Shown here: positions 1-4,928 of the stretch, in pieces
Numbering within the stretch: position 1 is the first letter of the stretch
Layout: the number at the start of each line of letters is the position of its first letter
Origin: an uncultured Alphaproteobacteria bacterium
GTDB lineage: Bacteria; Pseudomonadota; Alphaproteobacteria; Rs-D84
Assembly (NCBI GenBank): GCA_944389685.1
Contig: CALXNF010000057.1
Coordinates: forward strand, 1 to 8,674
Reading direction: 5' to 3'
Length of the DNA: 8,674 bases
Program-made: the position numbers and the translations under genes
The notes under the pieces: model-generated
The model's database searches: none
Told to the model about the DNA's origin: nothing
Seen by the model: only the letters and a program-made list of their open reading frames with translations

Positions 1-117
1 ATGAAATACGTTGGGACGACGATAATATATTCTTATTTACAAGCTATTGGTATTATAAACGGACATAGCAGTAAATGCTTTAAGTTTGTAAATCATAACG
101 CCTTGACAAAAAGATAA
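1..117 (+). CDS. tag: DNA-3-methyladenine glycosylase I, C-terminal fragment (cut by window edge)
   Basis: Only the last 38 codons and a TAA stop are inside the window, in frame 1; the true start lies upstream. The peptide contains KYVGTTIIYSYLQAIGIINGH, matching the C-terminal signature of the Tag family (FVG-T-I-Y-x-x-x-QA-x-G-x-x-N-x-H). Tag removes 3-methyladenine from alkylated DNA in base excision repair. The family carries a structural zinc site; the His-x3-Cys pair seen here (H22 and C26 of the visible part) aligns with the C-terminal zinc ligands of E. coli Tag (H175 and C179). After this pair the protein runs only 12 more residues, so the C-terminus looks normal. The catalytic part cannot be judged. 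The last codons overlap a promoter for the downstream tRNA. The first in-window ATG is internal and not a start. Confidence 0.88.
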   Translation: MKYVGTTIIYSYLQAIGIINGHSSKCFKFVNHNALTKR

Positions 118-131
118 AGATAGATTAGAAT
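103..131 (+). promoter_or_regulatory. Sigma-70-type promoter for tRNA-His, inside the tag 3' end
   Basis: A perfect -35 box TTGACA (103-108), a 17-base spacer and a -10 box TAGAAT (126-131, 5 of 6 consensus) are visible. Transcription would begin near 138, about 13 bases before the tRNA. The bases after the -10 box (AGTCGGAC) are GC-richer than their surroundings, as in many stable-RNA promoters under stringent control; that regulatory reading is inference. The -35 box and most of the spacer lie within the last codons of tag. Confidence 0.8.
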
Positions 132-150
132 AGTCGGACTTTATGAGTAT

Positions 151-228
151 GGCGGATGTAGCTCAGCTGGTTAGAGCGTTGGTTTGTGGTACCAAATGTC
201 GCCGGTTCGAATCCGGTCATCCGCCCCA
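151..228 (+). tRNA. tRNA-His (anticodon GTG)
   Basis: A full cloverleaf can be folded. The acceptor stem GCGGATG (152-158) pairs with CATCCGC (218-224). The D-arm is GCTC/GAGC. The anticodon stem TTGGT/ACCAA encloses loop TTGTGGT with anticodon GTG at 186-188. The T-arm is GCCGG-TTCGAAT-CCGGT, with a G-T closing pair. The 3' CCA is encoded (226-228). Base 151 is G and lies opposite C225, giving the extra G-1:C73 pair that marks tRNA-His for histidyl-tRNA synthetase, so 151 is taken as the mature 5' end. A strong promoter lies just upstream and a terminator begins immediately after CCA, so it is probably a single-gene transcript. Confidence 0.97.
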
Positions 229-264
229 GAATAAAAAAGTCGCCGTAGGCGATTTTTTTATTCT
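228..264 (+). terminator. Rho-independent terminator of tRNA-His
   Basis: The stem TCGCC (240-244) and GGCGA (248-252), loop GTA, is followed by seven T. The flanking A-run and T-run extend the pairing (AGAATAAAAAA against TTTTTTATTCT), so the structure also reads as a terminator on the minus strand. It starts directly at the CCA end of the tRNA and shields the next operon from tRNA transcription. Confidence 0.88.
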
Positions 265-332
265 GCGAAAGGATAGGATGAGAACCGGCGTTTGCTTGAA
301 TTAAATATGGACTTTTATTTTGTAAAAAAATA

Positions 333-365
333 TTGACAATTTCTTTTTGTACAATACTATATAAT
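333..365 (+). promoter_or_regulatory. Promoter of the two-gene coiled-coil operon
   Basis: A perfect TTGACA -35 box lies at 333-338. The -10 element is ambiguous: TACTAT at 355-360 gives a 16-base spacer, TATATA at 358-363 gives 19, and the consensus TATAAT at 360-365 gives an overlong 21. All would start transcription around 367-373, leaving a leader of roughly 20 bases before the ATG at 390. Two small inverted repeats, ATTG-A-CAAT (332-340) and TTGTACAA (347-354), overlap the -35 box and spacer and could be operator half-sites, though this is speculative. Confidence 0.65.
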
Positions 366-389
366 TCGTTATACATAAAGGATTTTAAT

Positions 390-641
390 ATGAGTGAAAA
401 AAGTTCAGAAGCTATTAACAATGATGTGGTTTTGGCTTATTGGCAAAATGTAAATGAAAGCCTTGGAAAAGAAAATCAAGAACAGATAAGTGATAATAAT
501 GAAATAAAAGCAAAAATTGATTATTATAATAACGAACTAGAAAAGTTAAATTCGAGGCTTGAAAAAGCAAAAAAAACTCGGAATTCTATTTTGAAAAAGC
601 TTCAAAAAGTGTCGAAAGAGAAAAAAAATTTGCGTCGTTAA
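390..641 (+). CDS. Uncharacterised small coiled-coil protein (83 aa)
   Basis: I do not recognise this protein. The start is placed at ATG 390 because AAAGGA (377-382) lies 7 bases upstream, while the longer reading frame would begin at TTG 333, which is the promoter -35 box. The protein has an N-terminal part (residues 1-38) rich in Asn, Glu and Ser with a short helix-like stretch (NDVVLAYWQNV), followed by a clear heptad repeat: I39, I43, Y46, L50, L53, L57, A60, R64, I67, L71, V74 fall on a/d positions. It ends in a basic tail (KEKKNLRR). Charge is therefore split, acidic to neutral in front and basic behind. There is no signal peptide, membrane segment or cysteine. It is first in a two-gene unit with the next gene 22 bases downstream. 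Base composition is far more AT-rich than flanking genes. It may oligomerise, perhaps with its partner; function unknown. Confidence 0.72.
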   Translation: MSEKSSEAINNDVVLAYWQNVNESLGKENQEQISDNNEIKAKIDYYNNELEKLNSRLEKAKKTRNSILKKLQKVSKEKKNLRR

Positions 642-663
642 TAATAAAAAACAGGTTTTTAAA

Positions 664-948
664 ATGAATAAAAAAGAAAATAAACCATCAGTGTTCAATC
701 AATATGATGAAAGAATTTCCGCTTTAAAGCAATATCATAAATATTTAGCAAATGAGAATAAAATTTTATTAGAAGACTATTTTTCTTTAACAGAAAGTTT
801 AAGAAAAATGATAGAACTTTATGAAGTATTAAATGTAACTGTTTTAAAGACAGAAGAGACCAATAAAAAGTTAATAAAAAAATTATATCAAGAATGTCAG
901 GAGTTGCACCAGTTACGCAAGGAAGCATCCAAGAAAAAAATACGTTAA
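664..948 (+). CDS. Uncharacterised small coiled-coil protein (94 aa), second gene of the unit
   Basis: I do not recognise this protein. ATG 664 follows the previous stop by 22 bases, with a modest AGG ribosome binding site at 653-655. The sequence is predicted almost wholly helical, with a zipper-like spacing of L21, L28, L35, L42, M49, L56 at seven-residue intervals, then a break in register near 57-69 and further hydrophobic positions at L70, L74, L81, L84, A88. It has one cysteine (C78) and a basic C-terminus (RKEASKKKIR), like its neighbour. No enzyme motif, signal peptide or membrane span is visible. GC is about 20-23% in the lines I counted, lower still than the first gene. Shared length class, helical character and basic tail suggest the two products may form one complex; this is inference. 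Its TAA stop opens the A-run of the terminator shared with the convergent RNase gene. Confidence 0.7.
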   Translation: MNKKENKPSVFNQYDERISALKQYHKYLANENKILLEDYFSLTESLRKMIELYEVLNVTVLKTEETNKKLIKKLYQECQELHQLRKEASKKKIR

Positions 949-977
949 AAAATCCCGCTTTTGCGGGATTTTTTTTA
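947..977. terminator. Bidirectional terminator between the coiled-coil operon and rne
   Basis: Stem ATCCCGC (952-958) and GCGGGAT (963-969), loop TTTT, is flanked by an A-run on the left and a T-run on the right, making a near-perfect palindrome. It serves the plus-strand operon and, read on the other strand, the convergent RNase E/G gene. The stop codons of both genes (946-948 and 975-977) sit in its A/T arms. Confidence 0.9.
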
Positions 978-2771
978 ACCAACCAATTTGTGCCACAGGC
1001 TGGACTTCTTTTTATTGTCTTTTTTACGATGACGGCGCGGGGCGTTCATCGTCGTTTTCTTTGCCTCGATATGTTGCGCATTTTTCTTTTTGGCGTCGGT
1101 AGACGGTTCGTACGCACTTAGCAGCTCTTCTGTCTTATTCTGTTCCGGTGCCACACGTTGAATTGAATATTGGTCAATATTCATTAAACTGTCATCACCA
1201 ACAATGACGATTTCCGTTTCAAATTCCGCTTCCATAGCCGCCAATTCGGCGCGTTTATGATTTAATAAATAAATCGCAACGTCTGTCGGAACCGTCATAA
1301 TGATTTTTTGAGCTGTCTTTGCCAACAGTTTTTCCTGCAGGTGACGGAACAATATTATTGCCGCAGTTTGAATGCTTGGTACTACACCGGCACCCATACA
1401 GTGTGGACATTGGACGTAAGACGATTCCATAAAGCTGCTGCGCAAACGTTGGCGAGATAACATTAATACACCAAAGTTATTAATTTTTGCAACCTGTGTA
1501 CGTGCACGGTCGCGCTTCATGACTTCGCGCATTTTTGCTTCCAGTTTGCGATTGTTCTTTTCTTCTTCCATGTCGATGAAGTCGATTGCAACAATTCCGG
1601 CTAAGTCTCGTAAGCGTAGTTGCAAAGCGATTTCTTCAGCTGCTTCCAGATTAGTGTTCAAAGCTGTTTGTTCAATGTCTTTTTCTTTGATTGCGCGGGA
1701 AGAGTTTACGTCAATTGTTACCATTGCTTCTGTCTGATTGATTACTAAAGATCCACCAGATGGTAATTGTACGTATGGTCCGTGCAGACCTTCTAATTGT
1801 TTTTCAACACCAGCTTTTACCATTAAAGGAACAGCAGGATCTTTGTATAGAACTAACTGTTTACGTGGTGCTTTGCCATACATTTGTTGAAAATATTGTT
1901 TAGCCGCATCATAGGCTTCTTCGCCTTGAATGACCAAGACATCTTCTTTGTCAGACAAGAAGTCACGAACAACGCGACGCAATAAAGAGTCTTCTGTATG
2001 TATCGTGACGGGAGCAACAGATTCCAACGTTGTTTTACGGATTTCGTTCCATAAATTCACTAAGTAATCGTAGTCGTTTGCTATAGACGAGGCATCTGCA
2101 CCAAATGCGGCGGTTCGCAGAACAACCGTCATTCCTTTTGGAATCTTTAGATTATGAAGAATTTCACGTAAACGTGCGCGTTCTGCTTTGTCAGAAATCT
2201 TCTTAGAAATACCATAACTATTGCGTTTGCGAGAGTTTGGCATTAAAACGGCAAATCGACCCGCCAATGACAAATAAGTTGTCATAGAGGCGCCTTTTTG
2301 CCCACGCTCTTCTTTTACCCCTTGAACTAATAAAATTTGTTTAGGTTTTATTACGTCCTGAATTTTGAACTCGTGCGAGCGTTTTACTAATTCTTTATTA
2401 TCCTCGCCGGCACTATGGTCATCATATTCGGCAACTTCATCGTTTTCATCGTCTGGATCATCGTCATCGTCAACGATATTAGCATGTGCTAATTCTAGTA
2501 ATTTCTTTTTCTGTTCAGGTGTTACCTGATAATAATCTGGGTGAATTTCAGAAAAAGGTAAGAAACCGTTTTTCCCCGAGCCATAATCAACAAATGCCGC
2601 CTGCAAGGAAGGTTCGACGCGAATAACCTTTGCCAGATAAATGTTCCCTTTTATCTGGGGTTTTGTGGTTGTTTCAACGTCAAAATCAGAAACACGATTG
2701 GTAGCAGTATCTACCACCACCACCCGAGTTTCTTCTGGGTGGACTGCGTCCACATAAATCTTCTTTGACAT
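975..2771 (-). CDS. rne: Ribonuclease E/G family endoribonuclease (598 aa)
   Basis: This is the endonuclease that starts mRNA decay and matures rRNA and tRNA, acting in the cytoplasm as a zinc-linked tetramer. ATG 2771 is preceded by AAAAGGA at good spacing. Residues about 36-170 form the S1 domain, interrupted by a strongly acidic insert at about 100-127 (DDDDDPDDENDE). R219-T220 (RTAAFG) match the 5'-monophosphate sensor (R169/T170 in E. coli). The magnesium ligands are D354 (TIDVNS) and D397 (IDFIDM), spaced 43 residues as in E. coli D303/D346. The Zn-link CPHC is C455/C458, at the E. coli distance. The small domain follows. The protein ends after only about 50 more residues, a basic tail (RRHRKKDNKKK) closing with WHKLVG. 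E. coli RNase E has 1061 residues and RNase G 489, so the long unstructured degradosome scaffold is absent. RNase G is the alternative name, but the S1 insert fits alphaproteobacterial RNase E better. Confidence 0.95.
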   Translation of the reverse strand: MSKKIYVDAVHPEETRVVVVDTATNRVSDFDVETTTKPQIKGNIYLAKVIRVEPSLQAAFVDYGSGKNGFLPFSEIHPDYYQVTPEQKKKLLELAHANIVDDDDDPDDENDEVAEYDDHSAGEDNKELVKRSHEFKIQDVIKPKQILLVQGVKEERGQKGASMTTYLSLAGRFAVLMPNSRKRNSYGISKKISDKAERARLREILHNLKIPKGMTVVLRTAAFGADASSIANDYDYLVNLWNEIRKTTLESVAPVTIHTEDSLLRRVVRDFLSDKEDVLVIQGEEAYDAAKQYFQQMYGKAPRKQLVLYKDPAVPLMVKAGVEKQLEGLHGPYVQLPSGGSLVINQTEAMVTIDVNSSRAIKEKDIEQTALNTNLEAAEEIALQLRLRDLAGIVAIDFIDMEEEKNNRKLEAKMREVMKRDRARTQVAKINNFGVLMLSRQRLRSSFMESSYVQCPHCMGAGVVPSIQTAAIILFRHLQEKLLAKTAQKIIMTVPTDVAIYLLNHKRAELAAMEAEFETEIVIVGDDSLMNIDQYSIQRVAPEQNKTEELLSAYEPSTDAKKKNAQHIEAKKTTMNAPRRHRKKDNKKKSSLWHKLVG

Positions 2772-2976
2772 TTAGTAATCCTTTTATGTTGTACGCGTAT
2801 GGAATGTCAATAATCCGTCCCTGTGGGGCGTCCAAGCCCATGCCAAGAGAGTGCGCAACGATGATGAACAGCGCGTATCGAATTAAAAATAGCAGTGATA
2901 GTATAAACACTTATATCAACCCCATTTCATACGTTGAGGTTTAGCATAGCATGCAAAGGGCAAGCAAGCAAGGTAT
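2772..2976 (-). other. Leader/intergenic region between the YbhN-like gene and rne
   Basis: These 205 bases lack a credible gene. No T-tailed hairpin follows the upstream YbhN-like gene, so read-through into rne is possible. A weak promoter candidate on the minus strand is TTGCTT (2971-2966), 17 bases, then TATGCT (2948-2943), matching 3 and 4 of 6 consensus bases. It would give rne a 5' leader of about 165 bases. Long leaders controlling RNase E by self-cleavage are known in E. coli; whether this one does the same is inference. A short imperfect hairpin (TGGGC...GCCCCA around 2824-2840) is the only folding element I can see. Confidence 0.4.
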
Positions 2977-4017
2977 TTATTTTTTGTGTTTTTTCAGCGG
3001 TTTTATGTTCTTGATATTTTTGATTTTTTGAGGAATTTGGGGTATCTTTTCTTTAGCTTCTGCCAACCAACGTTTCATACGGGCGCGCAACCAATTTTCG
3101 TATATAAAGAACAAGCCACCGGCCCCAATAAGTGGCAATACGTAATAAATTATTCTATATGCCAATAAAGCCCCGAAGATATCTGCTTTATCTATGCTTT
3201 CTGGTAAAGCTAATAAGAATATACTTTCAAATACGCCGATGCCGCCAGGAACTTGACTAAATACCCCCGTAGTTTGTGCTATTACAAATAGCCCGATGTA
3301 GGTTCCGAAAGGTATTTGGACGAACGGCAATAAGCAACAATATAATACCAAGCCTGCCAATACGCTATCTGCTGCACCTAATAGCATTTGGAAAACGGCC
3401 ATTTTTGTCGTTGGAACTTGGAATTTTAGGTTGCCAATTTTTATGTTCTTTTTTTGAAAGAATATTGTTGCTGCAAAATAAGCTAAAACAGCGGCGCTAC
3501 ATATTATGAACAAAGAGTTCAGTCCTATGCTGGCGCCAACCGAACGGTCTAGTAAAGCAGATGGAACTAAGAAATAACCTAAAATTAAGATGGCAGAGCA
3601 CCCTAAGAAGAAAGTGAAACCTGAAAATGTCAGCATTTTTACGATGTCTCCCCCGCTAATACGCCAACGGGTATAAAGGCGATACCTGATTGCTCCTCCA
3701 CTTACGACGGCATGACCGGCGTTATTACTTATTGCGAAACCCAACATTCCTGCCAGCATCCATTTCCACCAAGAAACGTGCCCCCCCACATAACGTAATG
3801 CAAGAAAATCATATAAAGACAAAGCAATATATCCAGCAAAACATGCAAGGCAAGCCAGTATCAGATTAAACCAAGGAATGGCCAATAATGCTCGAACGAT
3901 GTCTATCAAATTATATTCACGCAATTGCCACCACAGCATAAAGGCGGCTAGCGCGAAGAAAAATATCCCAGAATAACTAACTATTTTCTTAAACAGGCGT
4001 TTTGTCTTTGCTGACAT
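2977..4017 (-). CDS. YbhN/LPG-synthase-TM-like integral membrane protein (346 aa)
   Basis: This polytopic inner-membrane protein resembles the flippase part of MprF (family UPF0104, lysylphosphatidylglycerol synthase transmembrane region). Hydrophobic segments lie near residues 14-30, 49-70, 84-100, 127-150, 165-187, 207-231, 235-255 and 282-306. Family marks are NNAGHAVVSGGAIRYRLY (98-115) and VPGGIGVFE (256-264). The cytosolic aminoacyl-transferase domain of full MprF is absent, so it is unlikely to make lysyl-phosphatidylglycerol; stand-alone members are thought to move or affect phospholipids, but the substrate here is unknown. The C-terminus is a lysine-rich tail with a short NIK repeat (KNIKNIKPLKKHKK). 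ATG 4017 follows AAAGGA in the upstream leader, supporting the start. It is divergent from rph across 123 bases, and rne lies downstream on the same strand without an intervening terminator. Confidence 0.85.
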   Translation of the reverse strand: MSAKTKRLFKKIVSYSGIFFFALAAFMLWWQLREYNLIDIVRALLAIPWFNLILACLACFAGYIALSLYDFLALRYVGGHVSWWKWMLAGMLGFAISNNAGHAVVSGGAIRYRLYTRWRISGGDIVKMLTFSGFTFFLGCSAILILGYFLVPSALLDRSVGASIGLNSLFIICSAAVLAYFAATIFFQKKNIKIGNLKFQVPTTKMAVFQMLLGAADSVLAGLVLYCCLLPFVQIPFGTYIGLFVIAQTTGVFSQVPGGIGVFESIFLLALPESIDKADIFGALLAYRIIYYVLPLIGAGGLFFIYENWLRARMKRWLAEAKEKIPQIPQKIKNIKNIKPLKKHKK

Positions 4018-4080
4018 AAAAATCCTTTTGCAGAAAAGCAGGGTACACCGATATATCTAAAAAATCAAATGTAAAAAGCA

Positions 4081-4108
4081 TTGCAATCTGTAATTGGTAT
4101 TATATAGT
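4081..4108 (+). promoter_or_regulatory. Probable rph promoter
   Basis: TTGCAA (4081-4086, 4 of 6) and TATAGT (4103-4108, 5 of 6) are separated by 16 bases. Transcription would start near 4115, about 26 bases before the rph ATG. The -35 box is the core of a perfect 8-base palindrome ATTGCAAT (4080-4087) in the divergent region shared with the YbhN-like gene. I found no convincing promoter for the minus-strand gene in the same gap. Confidence 0.5.
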
Positions 4109-4140
4109 AAAAGTCAAAACGGAAATAAAGGTATAAATTT

Positions 4141-4857
4141 ATGTTGCGACCATCGATGCGTAAAAATGACCAGATGAGACCGGTTTCAATGGAACCAGGG
4201 ATAAATAAGTGGGCAGAAGGTTCTTGCTTAATAAAAATGGGCGGGACTCAGGTGTTGTGTACCGCTTCGGTTGATTTAAATCAGCCATTGTGGAAGCGCA
4301 TGCAGAATAAGACAGGCGGTTGGGTAACGGCCGAATATTCTATGTTGCCGCGTGCTAACGGGACCCGTAAAGGACGCGAAACAATGATGAAAGATCATCG
4401 TAGTGCAGAAATTTCTCGCCTGATAGGCAGGGCATTTCGAAGCGTTGTTGATATGGAAAAATTAGGGCGGCATACAATTACAATCGATTGTGATGTTATA
4501 CAAGGTGATGGCGGTACAAGGTGTGCGTCTGTGACTGGTGGGTATGTCGCGCTGGTTATGGCTGTCCGTTGGCTGATGGCGCGTGGACGAATCCAAGAAA
4601 ATCCAATACGGGATTATGTTGCCGCGATTTCAGCTGGGTTATGGAACAATGAATTGGTTTTGGATTTAGATTATGAAGAAGATTGTGTTGCAGAATTAGA
4701 TTCTAATTTTGTTGTTTCTGGTTCCGGCAAGTTCATAGAAATTCAGGCGACAGGAGAACAGCATCCTTTTGATAAGGAACAGTTGAATACGTTGATGGAA
4801 ATGGCGTCTGCTGGGTGTAAAAAGTTAATAGACTTACAAAAACAGGTCTTAGAATAA
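4141..4857 (+). CDS. rph: Ribonuclease PH (238 aa)
   Basis: This phosphorolytic 3'-5' exoribonuclease trims the 3' ends of tRNA precursors and structured RNAs, releasing nucleoside diphosphates; the family works as a hexamer in the cytoplasm. Length matches E. coli (238). Seen motifs: N-terminal RPSMRKNDQMRPV, GWVTAEYSMLPRA at 60-72, the phosphate-binding R87 in DHRSAEISRLIGR, GDGGTR (122-127, T126/R127), and the metal-site aspartates D181 and D187 in DYEEDCVAELDSNF. The usual GRT before EI-x-RLIGR is HRS here, a mild deviation that keeps the arginine. ATG 4141 has AAAGG 9 bases upstream. In many alphaproteobacteria rph is followed by rdgB and hemW; here a terminator and recG follow instead. 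Its activity complements the RNase E gene nearby in RNA maturation, but the two are not in one operon. Confidence 0.97.
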   Translation: MLRPSMRKNDQMRPVSMEPGINKWAEGSCLIKMGGTQVLCTASVDLNQPLWKRMQNKTGGWVTAEYSMLPRANGTRKGRETMMKDHRSAEISRLIGRAFRSVVDMEKLGRHTITIDCDVIQGDGGTRCASVTGGYVALVMAVRWLMARGRIQENPIRDYVAAISAGLWNNELVLDLDYEEDCVAELDSNFVVSGSGKFIEIQATGEQHPFDKEQLNTLMEMASAGCKKLIDLQKQVLE

Positions 4858-4863
4858 GAAAGA

Positions 4864-4887
4864 GCCGCCATTTTGGCGGCGTTTTTT
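4864..4887 (+). terminator. Rho-independent terminator of rph
   Basis: Stem GCCGCC (4864-4869) and GGCGGC (4875-4880), loop ATTTT, is followed by G and six T. It begins 7 bases after the rph stop, so recG needs its own promoter or read-through. Confidence 0.9.
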
Positions 4888-4891
4888 ATTA

Positions 4892-4920
4892 TTGATAAAT
4901 CGGGCAGATTTGACTAATTT
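4892..4920 (+). promoter_or_regulatory. Candidate recG promoter, placed for a leaderless mRNA
   Basis: TTGATA (4892-4897, 5 of 6), a 17-base spacer and TAATTT (4915-4920, keeping the key T, A and final T) form the best-spaced promoter in the rph-recG gap. Transcription would begin about 4926-4929, at the ATG itself. A perfect TATAAT at 4921-4926 lacks a -35 box at proper distance and would start inside the gene. Confidence 0.4.
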
Positions 4921-4928
4921 TATAATAT

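Noticed and set aside
268..304. Eight-codon minigene (ATG 278 to TAA 302) behind an AAAGGA motif, possible leader peptide
   Set aside because: No promoter between the tRNA terminator and this site, spacing to the ATG is only 4 bases, and no attenuator hairpin follows before the cassette promoter.
229..389. Integrative element att site at the tRNA 3' end
   Set aside because: No direct repeat of the tRNA 3' end is found on the far side of the cassette and no integrase gene is in the window; only a partial inverted match exists (276-290), reported separately.
125..421. Minus-strand reading frame of 98 codons containing TGFEPATFGTTNQ
   Set aside because: It is the antisense translation of tRNA-His (151-228), a well-known source of spurious database proteins, and it runs through the terminator and the cassette promoter.
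695..982. Minus-strand frame opposite the second coiled-coil gene
   Set aside because: It crosses the bidirectional terminator and has no ribosome binding site; its Leu/Phe/Lys content is the mirror of AT-rich coding DNA on the plus strand.
894..1121. Plus-strand frame running over the end of the second small gene and into rne
   Set aside because: It reads through a terminator and lies antisense to the conserved rne C-terminal coding region.
2686..2910. Minus-strand frame with a hydrophobic N-terminus upstream of rne
   Set aside because: It starts with GTG without a ribosome binding site, overlaps the rne start by 86 bases in another frame, and its C-terminal part is just out-of-frame rne. 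I recognise no family.
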